Source: CAADGL01 sp964643885 (GTDB lineage Bacteria; Planctomycetota; Phycisphaerae; UBA1845; Fen-1342). Taken from it: a stretch of 20,190 nucleotides of DNA. The stretch lies in contig CAZXUI010000081.1 in NCBI GenBank assembly GCA_964643885.1, forward strand, positions 1-20,190. The letters run 5' to 3'. Both the position numbers and the translations under genes were made by a program. This document shows positions 7,160 through 15,177 of this stretch, in pieces (positions within the stretch are counted from its first letter, which is position 1; each line of letters begins with the position of its first letter). The notes beneath the pieces were generated by a model. The model was not told the DNA's origin, ran no database searches, and saw nothing but the letters and a program-made list of their open reading frames with translations.

Positions 7160-8326
7160 ATGCGCCTGCTGCCGTTTGAATACGCCGTTCGCAACCTCGG
7201 CCGATCGCCGGTGCGACTCGTCGCCAGCGTGCTGGGCGCTGCGCTGGTCGTGCTGCTGGTGCTCGCGGCCGGGGCGTTCACGCGCGGCATGGAGCGCAGC
7301 CTCAGCATCAGCGGCAACGAGCAGAACGTTATCCTGCTGGGCGCCGGCAGCGAAGAGAGCGTCGAGCGCAGCCAGATCGACATGAGCGTGCCCACGCTCG
7401 TCGCGGCCAGCGTCCCGGGCATCAAGTCGCGCCTGGGCGTCGACTATGTCTCGCCCGAGGTCCACATGGCGCTCGTCGTCCGCCTGGGCGAGGAATCGTC
7501 GCGGGATTTGCAGGCCATCCTGCGCGGCGTCACGCCCGCGGCGTTCCTGGTCCACCCGCGCGTCCGCATCGTCGAAGGCCGCGCCCCGCGGCCGGGCGAG
7601 TACGAGTTGATGGCCGGCTCGCTGGCCGCGACGCGCCTGGGCGTTTCCGAATCGGACCTGGCGGTCGGCAAGCAGCTCTGGTTCGACAACCGGGCGTGGA
7701 CCATCACCGGCCGGTTCGCGGCGCCGCAGACCGTACTGGACGCGGAGATCTGGGTACCGCTGACCGACCTTCAGATCGCCACCCGCCGCGACACGCTCTC
7801 GTGCGTGGTCGTCACGCTGGACGACGCGACGCTCGAGGACCTGTCCATCTGGTGCGCCCAGCGGCTCGATCTCGAGCTCGTCGCGATTCGCGAAAGCGAC
7901 TACTACGCCGATCTGGTGGCCTTCTTCCGGCCGGTCCGCGCCATCGTCTGGGTTACGGCCGCGCTGATCGCGCTCGGCGGCCTGTTCGGCGGACTCAACA
8001 CGATGTACGCGGCCTTCGCCGCCCGCGTCCGCGAGCTCGGCGCGCTTCAGACGCTCGGCTTTCCGCGCCGCGCACTGACGCTGAGCTTCTTGCAGGAGTC
8101 GCTGCTGGCCACGGCGGCCGGTGGAATACTCGCGGCGGCCGTCGCACTGCTGCTGCTGAACGGCCTGGCGGTGCGGTTTTCGATGGGTGCGTTCGCGCTG
8201 GTGATCGATCCGACCGTGATGCTCGCGGGCATCATCGCGGGCGCGGGCCTGGCGGTCGTCGGCGTGATTCCGCCGCTGTGGCGCTGCCTGCGGCTGCCGA
8301 TCGTCGAGGCGCTGCGGACAAGCTGA
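7160..8326 (+). CDS. FtsX/MacB-like ABC permease 2
   Basis: The 388-residue protein has the same layout as the preceding gene: helix 1 at about 20-42, a periplasmic domain of about 215 residues, and three C-terminal helices at about 255-285, 308-335 and 347-375. Its FtsX signature 'ARVRELGALQTLGFPRRALTLSFLQESLL' matches the 'DRVRDLAVFQTLGFRRGQVALLVVAEGTLL' segment of permease 1, so the two genes are probably paralogues from an old duplication that now form a heterodimer. GAGG lies 9 nt upstream of the ATG at 7160, and the gap to the previous stop is only 12 bp. No residue shows substrate specificity. Confidence 0.93.
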   Translation: MRLLPFEYAVRNLGRSPVRLVASVLGAALVVLLVLAAGAFTRGMERSLSISGNEQNVILLGAGSEESVERSQIDMSVPTLVAASVPGIKSRLGVDYVSPEVHMALVVRLGEESSRDLQAILRGVTPAAFLVHPRVRIVEGRAPRPGEYELMAGSLAATRLGVSESDLAVGKQLWFDNRAWTITGRFAAPQTVLDAEIWVPLTDLQIATRRDTLSCVVVTLDDATLEDLSIWCAQRLDLELVAIRESDYYADLVAFFRPVRAIVWVTAALIALGGLFGGLNTMYAAFAARVRELGALQTLGFPRRALTLSFLQESLLATAAGGILAAAVALLLLNGLAVRFSMGAFALVIDPTVMLAGIIAGAGLAVVGVIPPLWRCLRLPIVEALRTS

Positions 8327-8356
8327 TGGACCTCGCGAACCGACAAGGAGTAACCG

Positions 8357-8911
8357 ATGATGAACCTTCGCTCTCCCCGTTTGGCTCTCCTGCTCCTGCT
8401 CTGTGCGCTGGCACTGCCCGCCTGCGAGCGAAAGCCGGCCGCGACCGGCGGCGCGCAACCCGCCGCCGGCACGCCCGCCCTTCCGGCCGGCCTCTTCGTC
8501 ACCTCGCCGCCCGCCGGCGCCCGCGAGGTCGCCGAACTGAAGGCGGATGCCTCCGCGGCCGGGCCGGTCGTCGTCCGCGGCCGTATCGCCGGCCGAGAGA
8601 ATCCCTTCGTGAAGGGGGCGGCGGTCTTCCTGCTCGCGGACAGCAGCATCCGGGCCTGCAACGAGAATGAAGGCGACGCCTGCACGACTCCGTGGGATTT
8701 CTGCTGCGAGCCGGCCGAGAACATCGCGGCCGCAACGATCACCGTCCAGCTCGTCGATGCCGACGGACGGCCGCTTCGTATCGACCTCGCGGGCCAGTAT
8801 GGCCTGCGGCCGCTGGCGCACGTGACGCTGGCCGGTGAAGTCGCACAGCGCGATGTGGCCGGCACGCTCGTGATCAACGCCAGGAAGATCTACGTCGACT
8901 CGGGGAGCTGA
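8357..8911 (+). CDS. Lipoprotein with four-cysteine CNE..GDxC..PWDxCCE motif
   Basis: The 184-residue product has a lipoprotein signal: hydrophobic LALLLLLCALAL followed by L20-P-A-C23. A Pro/Ala linker and a beta-rich domain (about 65-180, possibly OB-fold-like) come next. In the middle lies a compact motif with C101, C109, C116 and C117 plus acidic residues, with core TPWDFCCE. This spacing looks like a metal or disulfide site. AAGGAG lies 6 nt before the ATG, and the gene starts 30 bp after permease 2, so it is the last gene of the ABC operon. A second ATG at 8360 is an equally possible start. It may be a substrate, chaperone or outer-membrane partner of the ABC machine. I cannot name the family with certainty. 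Confidence 0.85.
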   Translation: MMNLRSPRLALLLLLCALALPACERKPAATGGAQPAAGTPALPAGLFVTSPPAGAREVAELKADASAAGPVVVRGRIAGRENPFVKGAAVFLLADSSIRACNENEGDACTTPWDFCCEPAENIAAATITVQLVDADGRPLRIDLAGQYGLRPLAHVTLAGEVAQRDVAGTLVINARKIYVDSGS

Positions 8912-8961
8912 GCAGGGCGTGCGGGGCGACGGGCCGGCGCGAATCAACGAACAGGCCGGCC

Positions 8962-8998
8962 GCGAAGCACCCGCCACGTGCGGCGGCGGGCGCTTCGC
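8962..8998. terminator. Hairpin between convergent genes (probable bidirectional terminator)
   Basis: GCGAAGC-A-CCCGCC (8962-8975) pairs with GGCGGG-C-GCTTCGC (8985-8998), giving a 13-bp stem with one mismatch and a 9-nt loop. It lies between the end of the lipoprotein gene (8911) and the end of the minus-strand PEP-CTERM gene (9035), the expected place for a shared terminator. There is no T tract. Confidence 0.55.
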
Positions 8999-9034
8999 AT
9001 CAGGCCGGTCATGTATGCAAACAAACCGCCGGGA

Positions 9035-9862
9035 CTACCGACGACGCAGCAGCAGCGCGCCGAGGCCGAGCAGCACCAGCGACGCCGGCTCGGGAACCGG
9101 CGCGTTGACCGCCATCTCCATTTCGGAGTTCCAGGGCGTCGTGCTCGTGATCACCTGTGCCAGGCCGGTGGTCAGGTTGAACTTCGCATAGACGCCCGTG
9201 CCGCCGCCGGTATACACGGTCGCGAACAGCTCGTTGGTGTCGTAGTCGAAGTCCATGCCCTGAGCGAAATTCGCGGCCTGCCCCGTCGGGCCGATCGTCG
9301 TCGCCACGCCGGTGTTCTTGTTGATCGACACCAGCGAATCGGAGGCGATCTCGTGGCCGTACATGTTCCCGTTCAGATCGACGGCGATGTCGATGAGGAT
9401 CGCACCCGCCGCCAGCCCCGTGATGCCGGTCGCGAACGTAGCCACACCCGTGTTGACGTCGAGCGTGTAGAGCCGGTTGCCCGCCGCGCCGTTGGCGGAG
9501 ACCCACCAGCCGTTCGTCTGCGGGTCATACTTCAGACCCGTCGGCGTCTCGCCGGCGGCGATGCCGGTCACGGCCGGTCCGGCCGTATAGGCGCCGGTCG
9601 TCGTGTTGATCGTGCCGAGATTGAACGGCGCCGCACCGGGCGTGATCGCATAGAGCGTCGTGCCCAGCGCGTCGAAGTCCATCGCGAACGAATCAACCGC
9701 GACCGTGGCCACCTGGTTGTTGGCCGGCGCGTTCGACGGGAACGAAAGCAGTCGGTTCGGTGACGCTCTCAGGTCGAGCGCGTAGACCGTACCGGCCTGC
9801 GCCAGGCCGACACCGGCCAGGGCCAGCGCGACCGCCGCTGTGAAACGAGCCTTCTTCATCAT
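9035..9862 (-). CDS. PEP-CTERM sorted secreted protein, propeller-like repeats
   Basis: The 275-residue protein has a Sec signal peptide (MMKKARF, then a hydrophobic stretch, cleaved after AQA at residue 23). It ends in a PEP-CTERM anchor: Val-Pro-Glu-Pro, a short hydrophobic helix and a terminal Arg-Arg-Arg, the signal removed by exosortase. The mature region repeats a 'LY.I/L.x.TG..T' pattern (INTTTGAYT, LDVNTGVAT, INKNTGVAT, FNLTTGLAQ), which suggests blades of a beta-propeller. The start at 9862 was chosen because AGGAGGG lies 6 nt upstream. A longer reading from 9931 would add 23 residues ahead of a good signal peptide. No exosortase gene is in the window. The substrate and role are unknown, probably cell surface or extracellular matrix. 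Confidence 0.9.
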   Translation of the reverse strand: MMKKARFTAAVALALAGVGLAQAGTVYALDLRASPNRLLSFPSNAPANNQVATVAVDSFAMDFDALGTTLYAITPGAAPFNLGTINTTTGAYTAGPAVTGIAAGETPTGLKYDPQTNGWWVSANGAAGNRLYTLDVNTGVATFATGITGLAAGAILIDIAVDLNGNMYGHEIASDSLVSINKNTGVATTIGPTGQAANFAQGMDFDYDTNELFATVYTGGGTGVYAKFNLTTGLAQVITSTTPWNSEMEMAVNAPVPEPASLVLLGLGALLLRRR

Positions 9863-10000
9863 ACAACCCTCCTGCGGGTTGGAATGCGGCCGCGGAGCAC
9901 ACCGCAGGCGCCGCTCCCGCGTGATCGTCACTACGACTGGGAATTGCGCGGCTGCGTGAGCCAGACGGCACGTTCACCGCCGGCCACGCAGCTACAGGAC

Positions 10001-10030
10001 AGCATATCACTCCCCCGACGCGGCACACAA
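10001..10030 (-). promoter_or_regulatory. Putative promoter of the PEP-CTERM gene
   Basis: On the minus strand TTGTGT (10025-10030) and TATGCT (10001-10006) are separated by 18 bp. Each matches four of six consensus bases. The leader would be about 130 nt long. Confidence 0.45.
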
Positions 10031-10075
10031 GACTATTTCATCCACGATGAACATAAATCGCGGACGGCCGGCCGC

Positions 10076-10098
10076 CCGGATCGTCGCATGCAATCCGG
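10076..10098 (-). terminator. Hairpin downstream of the dockerin-type gene
   Basis: CCGGAT (10076-10081) and ATCCGG (10093-10098) form a 6-bp stem with an 11-nt loop, 36 nt past the stop codon of the minus-strand gene. There is no T run. It could terminate that gene before the PEP-CTERM promoter. Confidence 0.3.
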
Positions 10099-10134
10099 AC
10101 CACCGGCCGCCTATATCGAGCCGCCCCGTCGCGA

Positions 10135-11568
10135 CTACGGGCAGGGCGAGCCGTACGCACCCAGCAGCGTGACCAGGTCGGAGAATCCGACGCAGCCGTC
10201 GTTATCGAGGTCGGCTTCGGGGTCATACAACGGATCGCCGACGCACGAACCATAGGCCCCCAGCAGCGCTACCAGGTCGTTGAAACCGATCGACCCGTCC
10301 CCGTCGATGTCCTCGGCACAGATGGCCAGCAGAATCGCGCCGTTGAACGTCGCGCCGTCAAAGAGCGAAACCTCGGCGATCAGGTACTTGCCGTTGTTGC
10401 TGAGGTCAAACGCGCTCTCGCCGCTGTTGACCGTGCTGACCAGGTAGATCCCGGCCATCGACACGCCTTCCTGGAGGATCAGCTTCTGGTTGCGGAAGAG
10501 GCCCATATCCCGCGTCGTGTCCGGGTCATCCCAGTCGCCGAACCAGACGACGTTGCCGCCGTCGTCGATCTGGACCGGCGCGGTCCCGAACCCCGTCAGC
10601 AGGAACCCGCCGATGTCCGCCGGCGAGTCCCCTTCCTGGGCGACCTTGCCGCGGTGGCTGACGATGACCGCGTTCGTCGCCGCGTCGCCGTCGAGCGTGC
10701 CGGTGTGCACGTAGCCGCCGTCGTTGTTCAGATCGAGCCGCGCGCTCGTCCCGATCGTCAGCCAGTTGCGGCCGGCGATCGGCGATGCCGCTCCCTCCTG
10801 GGCAATCAGCGTATCGTCGATGTAGACCGCGATGTCGACCGCCGTGTCACCCGTCAGGTCCGCGATGTACATCGCCTCGCCGTTGTCGTTGAAGGCGCTC
10901 GCGTGCGGCCCGGTGCCGAAATCCGCCACCATCTCCGTCTGGCCCGGCAGAATGTCGGTTTCCTTGGCGATCACCGTCTCAGTCAGCGGTGCGGCCGTGA
11001 CGCGCATCAGCGCCCGGTCGACCGTGCTCGGAATCGCCGGATCGTCGATGCTAGCGACGATGAACAGCTCGTCGCTGTTGTTGATCTTCACGTCGAAAAA
11101 GCCGATGTAGGGCGTGCCCGCCGAGAAATCCGGCGACGTCGAAACATCCCCCTCCTGAATCACGAGGTCCGTGTTCAGGTACACACCCGAGTCGTCGCTC
11201 GTCCCCGACGTCCCGTCCAGAAAAAGGTTCCAGCCGCTGTTCCCGTTCGCGTTGATGTTGATCGAATCGAAGCTGCCGATCGAGGCGCCGGCCGGCAGCG
11301 GCAGTGCGTCTCCCTCGCGCACATAGAGCGCGCCGTTGCGGAGCACGACGGAGTCGCGCTCCGTGTCGGCATTGTCCGTGTCCGCCTCCACGGTCCAGTC
11401 ACCGTCGTTGCTGGCGCCCAGCTCGTCGATCCGCGTCACGGCACCGACGCCGGGGACGATGTCGCCCTCGATCACGAGCAACGAAATGCGCACCGACGCC
11501 GCGTCGGCCGGCAGCACCGACCATTGCAAGGTCAGCCCCATCAGCAGGAGTCTGCTCCAGACTTTCAT
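10135..11568 (-). CDS. Secreted repeat protein with C-terminal dockerin-like calcium module
   Basis: The 477-residue protein has a signal peptide (MKVWSRLLLMGLTLQWSVLPADA, cleaved near residue 23). A body of at least six degenerate repeats follows, each around a 'V..EGD..P' element (VIEGDIVPG, VREGDALPL, IQEGDVSTS, AQEGAASPI, AQEGDSPAD, LQEGVSMAG) followed by Gly/Asn/Asp-rich strands. The last 60 residues hold two calcium-loop dockerin-like repeats, DIDGDGSIGFNDLVALLGAYGS and DLDNDGCVGFSDLVTLLGAYGS. Planctomycete exported proteins often end this way ('GC-type dockerin'). Paired cysteines and the C-terminal Cys-Pro fit that family. The start at 11568 was chosen because AAGGAG lies 7 nt upstream; the frame extends 39 codons further without a good site. 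The role is unknown, probably surface attachment or assembly. Confidence 0.9.
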   Translation of the reverse strand: MKVWSRLLLMGLTLQWSVLPADAASVRISLLVIEGDIVPGVGAVTRIDELGASNDGDWTVEADTDNADTERDSVVLRNGALYVREGDALPLPAGASIGSFDSININANGNSGWNLFLDGTSGTSDDSGVYLNTDLVIQEGDVSTSPDFSAGTPYIGFFDVKINNSDELFIVASIDDPAIPSTVDRALMRVTAAPLTETVIAKETDILPGQTEMVADFGTGPHASAFNDNGEAMYIADLTGDTAVDIAVYIDDTLIAQEGAASPIAGRNWLTIGTSARLDLNNDGGYVHTGTLDGDAATNAVIVSHRGKVAQEGDSPADIGGFLLTGFGTAPVQIDDGGNVVWFGDWDDPDTTRDMGLFRNQKLILQEGVSMAGIYLVSTVNSGESAFDLSNNGKYLIAEVSLFDGATFNGAILLAICAEDIDGDGSIGFNDLVALLGAYGSCVGDPLYDPEADLDNDGCVGFSDLVTLLGAYGSPCP

Positions 11569-11687
11569 TCTTCCGCTCCTTGTGTCATGAGTGAATTGAA
11601 TCTGCCCAGCGGAGCGCCCCGGCCGCGGCGAGCCCCGGCGAGAAGTGGCCGCGAAGCCGACCGGGAGATCGCGCCTCCGAATCATGC

Positions 11688-11716
11688 AGAATAAGAGATT
11701 TGCCCGGCCGATTCAA
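11688..11716 (-). promoter_or_regulatory. Promoter of the dockerin-type gene
   Basis: On the minus strand TTGAAT (11711-11716) and TATTCT (11688-11693) are separated by exactly 17 bp, matching four and five of six consensus bases. The leader would be about 110 nt. The -35 lies inside a perfect inverted repeat (11707-11727). Confidence 0.6.
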
Positions 11717-11727
11717 TGCGAATCGGC
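11707..11727. repeat. Perfect 8-bp inverted repeat over the -35 of the dockerin-gene promoter
   Basis: GCCGATTC (11707-11714), a 5-nt loop and GAATCGGC (11720-11727) form a perfect inverted repeat. It overlaps the -35 hexamer of the minus-strand promoter and begins 45 bp past the stop of the DUF2339 gene. It could be a repressor operator, the DUF2339 terminator hairpin, or both. It lacks a T run. Confidence 0.6.
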
Positions 11728-11772
11728 TCGGAAACGCCGGCTGGCGGCCGGCGTGGCGCGCCGGGAGCGCGT

Positions 11773-14700
11773 TCAGCCCCCGGCCGGGGCGGGTACCCGC
11801 TCCGCCCGTCCGAAGACGAACCGCTGATAGACGAAGGCCAGCAGCATCAGGCTGATCCCCAGCCCGAACAGCGACAGCACGCGGTACAGGTCGCGCAACT
11901 GGGCCGCGTCGACCAGAAACACCTTGCCGACGGCCAGCAGCATGACCGCCAGCGACGCCCAGCGCAGCACCAGCCCGCGCGTCATCACACCCAGACCCAG
12001 CAACACCAGCCCGAAGACGATCCATGCCACCGAGTAGGCGTAGAGCTCCAGCCCGGCCGCGGCCGGCCCGGTCAGGTATTCGCCCCGAAACGCCTGCCGC
12101 ACCTGGAGCGTGACCAGAGCGAAGGTGGCGACCAGCCCCGTGACCGCCAGGCTCATCGCCAGCCGGGCGGCGTCACGTTGCACCCAGCGAGCCGCGGCGA
12201 AGCACAGAATCGCCGGCAGACCATAGAGCCACAGCAGCTCGTTGAGCACCGGCACGGCGCCGACCGCCTCGTGATGCCAGCGAGGATTGCGCACCAGCAG
12301 CAGTCCGAGCCAGGCGGCGGCCATTCCGGCTGCACTGAACGCGTACGCCGCCGGCAGGGCCACGGGCCGTGCGACGCCCCGCGCCGCGGCCCGGGCCGCG
12401 AGCGCCAGGGCGAGCCAGGCGCACACGTACGCGGCCGTCTCCGCCGTCGAGGGCGGCGGTCCGCGCAACACGTCGCCCAGGAACCAGTGCCGCACCTCGA
12501 GCGTCACGAGTGCGAAGAAGGAGACGACACCCGCAATCGCCAGCGCGATCGGAAGGGCCTCGGGCTCCCACGTCCGCATCCGCCAGGCGAGCACCAGGAG
12601 CAGCGCCGTCGGCAGGCCGTACATCGGCACAAGCGTGTTCACGACCTTCCAGCCGGCCACCGAGGCGTCGTGCCAGAGCGGATTCTGCGCCAGCAGCAAC
12701 CCGCCCACGAGGAACACGACCGCCAGGCCCGCGAACGCCTTGGCCGCGCCCTGCGCGACTGCCCTCGCCGCCCCGCGCGCCGCCAGCACGCTGAGTAGCG
12801 CCAGCCCCAGCCACGCGCTGACGTAGCTGGCCGTCTCCTCCAACACGCTTGCGGGGCCGAGGATCGCGTCACGATGGAAATAGTGCCGCACCTCCAGCGT
12901 TACCAGCGAAAAGACGCAGACCGCGATGCCCGCCTGAAGAATCTGCGACAGCACGCGCTCGCGGCCGCGGTGAAACAGCCACGCGCCCGCGGCCAGCGCC
13001 GCCGCCGGCACGCCGTACGCATAAAGCAGCCAGTTCCAGATCGGCGTGGGTCCGATCGGTTCGCGCAGCACATCCGGTATCAGCAGCGACACGACCGAGA
13101 GAACGGCCAGCAGGCCCGCCAGCTCGCGCAGCACCGCCACGCGCAGCCACATGTACAGCAGCGCCAGCAGCGGCACCTCGATCGCCCACGCCACCGGAAT
13201 CAGACGCCGCTCAAACTCGATCGGCACGGCCAGCGAGACGAATCCCGTCACCGCCACCAGCAGCGCCGCCAGGGCCGCGTCGCCCACCCGCGCTCGCACA
13301 CCCGCCCGCACCAGTGGCGCCGCTGCCAACGCATATCCCGCCGCCGCCAAGACGCACACCACGCCCCAAGCCACACCCGCCGGCGGACCCGCCATGGCGC
13401 CGTACGCGATCAGCAGCGCCGCCAGCCCGCTCGCCGCCGACAGCGTCGCGAACACAGACGCACTCGCCGACCCCCACAGCGCCGCATACGCTCCGCCACT
13501 GTAGAGCAAACCGAGCCCCAGCGCCACCCACGGGAACAGCGTGACATCCACCGGTTCCACCTGCTGCTTCCAGGTGATCAGCAGCGCGGCGGTCAGGCCT
13601 GCGGCGAGCCACGGCAACGGTACATGCCGCGGTTTGAACCGCGCCAGCACGATCGACCCCGCACCCAGCAGCCCGACGAAGAGCCAGTCCGTCAGCGCAA
13701 AGCCGCTGCTGTGCACAACGGCGCCCAGCACCGCCAGTGCGATCAAGCTCGCCGCGATCGACAACTCGCGTACCCCGGGCTGTCCCGCGCCCGTCGGCTC
13801 CGGACCGGCCACCAGCACCAGCGCCAGGCTCGCCAGCAGGAATCCCGCCAGCCAGGCACTATCCAACGGCTCGTAGTTCGTCAGCAGCCAGATCAGCACC
13901 CAGAGCACGCCGCCGCCGAACGCCAGCCAGCTCAACGGCCACCACGCCCGGCGCCGCGCGACCGCCGCCAAGGCCGCCTGAAGCATGAACAAGTAAACGA
14001 ACAGCGGCCCCGGCCGCGGATCCTGCGTTCCGATCAGCCCCGGCGTGATGAATCCGCCAATGAATCCCAGCCCCGCGACGAACGGCCCCTGCCGCAGCGA
14101 CAGGCCGATCGCCGCGGCCGTGATGACCGCCAACAGGGCGAACCCCGCCGCCGGACCGATAAAGTGATAGAGATTCAGCGCCGCAAGTGTGACCGCATAC
14201 AGGACCGCGATCCCCGCGGCGGTCAGGCCTTCGGCGATCCGCGATGTCCGCAGCCGCAGCCACTCGCCCGCGCCGATCAACGCCAGTCCGAAAACCGCCC
14301 CGAGCACGATCCGCACGGCCGGACTGAGCAACCCGGCGTCGAATGTGTACTTGACGAGAAATGCACCCGCCAGAAAGAGCGCGATCGCCCCCAGCCAGAT
14401 CGCGATCCGAGTGGTCACATGAAACTCGAGCCCGTCGGTCTCCCCGGCCGCGTCCTCGCGCCTGGCCGTCGCCACGCGCTCGCCGGCCCCGCCCTTCGCC
14501 TCGCCCGCGCTGATCTCCAGTCGCTCGCGCCACGCGGCCGCTCGGGCTGCCGCCAGCCGGACTGTGTGAGGCTGTGCCGCTTCCGGTGCGCGCGAGATGG
14601 CCGGCTCGGGCGGCTCGTGTGTCTCGGACTTCGCCGCCTCGCGTGCCGCGGCCGGCGCGGGCTCGACCTGCGGCGTCGCGGACGATGCAGGCAACGGCGG

Positions 14701-14925
14701 CTGGTCGGCGACGCCGGGGCCCGCGGTCTTCTCGCCGGCCGCCTCCGCCGGCCGCTCGGCCACGTGCTCAGAACTCCGCCCCGACGCGATCATGCGCAGC
14801 TCGCGCTGCAACACGCGGAGTTGTTCTTCGAGTTGAGCGAACCGCCGCTCGAGCCGGAACGTGCGAACGGCCGCGACGGTGAAGAACACCACGGCGACGG
14901 CCAACGCGAATAGCAGGCATTCCAC
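11773..14925 (-). CDS. Large polytopic membrane protein, DUF2339 family
   Basis: The 1050-residue protein starts with one hydrophobic helix (about 1-20) and a short coiled coil (FAQLEEQLRVLQREL). A disordered Pro/Ala/Glu linker follows to about residue 175, and then an almost continuous series of membrane helices, probably more than twenty. The segment 'RIAIWLGAIALFLAGAFLVKYTFDAGLL' and the ending 'DLYRVLSLFGLGISLMLLAFVYQRFVF' match the DUF2339 family (predicted membrane proteins, function unknown). In the C-terminal half a unit of about 131 residues containing 'LVTLEVRH' occurs three times, near residues 680, 812 and 943. I chose the GTG at 14925 because GGGGAGG lies 6 nt upstream and the hydrophobic N-terminus starts there. 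A longer frame to 15129 would add 68 residues with no clear start site. It appears to be a single-gene unit. Confidence 0.9.
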   Translation of the reverse strand: MECLLFALAVAVVFFTVAAVRTFRLERRFAQLEEQLRVLQRELRMIASGRSSEHVAERPAEAAGEKTAGPGVADQPPLPASSATPQVEPAPAAAREAAKSETHEPPEPAISRAPEAAQPHTVRLAAARAAAWRERLEISAGEAKGGAGERVATARREDAAGETDGLEFHVTTRIAIWLGAIALFLAGAFLVKYTFDAGLLSPAVRIVLGAVFGLALIGAGEWLRLRTSRIAEGLTAAGIAVLYAVTLAALNLYHFIGPAAGFALLAVITAAAIGLSLRQGPFVAGLGFIGGFITPGLIGTQDPRPGPLFVYLFMLQAALAAVARRRAWWPLSWLAFGGGVLWVLIWLLTNYEPLDSAWLAGFLLASLALVLVAGPEPTGAGQPGVRELSIAASLIALAVLGAVVHSSGFALTDWLFVGLLGAGSIVLARFKPRHVPLPWLAAGLTAALLITWKQQVEPVDVTLFPWVALGLGLLYSGGAYAALWGSASASVFATLSAASGLAALLIAYGAMAGPPAGVAWGVVCVLAAAGYALAAAPLVRAGVRARVGDAALAALLVAVTGFVSLAVPIEFERRLIPVAWAIEVPLLALLYMWLRVAVLRELAGLLAVLSVVSLLIPDVLREPIGPTPIWNWLLYAYGVPAAALAAGAWLFHRGRERVLSQILQAGIAVCVFSLVTLEVRHYFHRDAILGPASVLEETASYVSAWLGLALLSVLAARGAARAVAQGAAKAFAGLAVVFLVGGLLLAQNPLWHDASVAGWKVVNTLVPMYGLPTALLLVLAWRMRTWEPEALPIALAIAGVVSFFALVTLEVRHWFLGDVLRGPPPSTAETAAYVCAWLALALAARAAARGVARPVALPAAYAFSAAGMAAAWLGLLLVRNPRWHHEAVGAVPVLNELLWLYGLPAILCFAAARWVQRDAARLAMSLAVTGLVATFALVTLQVRQAFRGEYLTGPAAAGLELYAYSVAWIVFGLVLLGLGVMTRGLVLRWASLAVMLLAVGKVFLVDAAQLRDLYRVLSLFGLGISLMLLAFVYQRFVFGRAERVPAPAGG

Positions 14926-15001
14926 GAGATGCCTCCCCGGCCGCGACCGCCGCGCCCGCGGACCCCCCGCCAGCCCCGCTCGGGCGAGCGACCTACATGT
15001 C

Positions 15002-15029
15002 ACTATACCACGGCCGGACGCAGTGCACA
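15002..15029 (-). promoter_or_regulatory. Putative promoter of the DUF2339 gene
   Basis: On the minus strand TATAGT (15002-15007, five of six -10 bases) lies 16 bp downstream of TGTGCA (15024-15029, weak -35). The leader to the GTG start would be about 70 nt. This also argues against the longer upstream start at 15129. Confidence 0.42.
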
Positions 15030-15121
15030 CCGCCGGGCCCGCGAATGTGCGCTCGGACAAGCGTCCTCGCCACACGCGCGCGGGTTTTGGCGGGCTGGCC
15101 GGGATGTCTGCTCCCTCTCTG

Positions 15122-15130
15122 TGATACACT
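15122..15130 (+). promoter_or_regulatory. Extended -10 element upstream of the short-chain dehydrogenase
   Basis: TG-A-TACACT forms an extended -10 with a leader of about 40 nt to the ATG at 15178. No -35 is recognisable. It is divergent to the DUF2339 promoter. Confidence 0.3.
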
Positions 15131-15177
15131 TCACCAGCCCATGAGTTGCTGTGAGGCGGAACAGGAGGTCATGACCG

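Noticed and set aside
7076..8977. A 633-residue minus-strand open frame opposite permease 2 and the lipoprotein
   Set aside because: Same GC shadow effect. The plus-strand genes have ribosome sites, membrane segments and a lipobox.
9863..9931. An upstream start for the PEP-CTERM protein
   Set aside because: It would put 23 charged residues before an otherwise ideal signal peptide, and the strong AGGAGGG site lies directly before the ATG at 9862.
12874..14913. A 679-residue plus-strand open frame opposite the DUF2339 gene
   Set aside because: Its Gln/Arg/His-rich sequence is what antisense to a hydrophobic Leu/Ala/Val protein gives. No start signal or domain.
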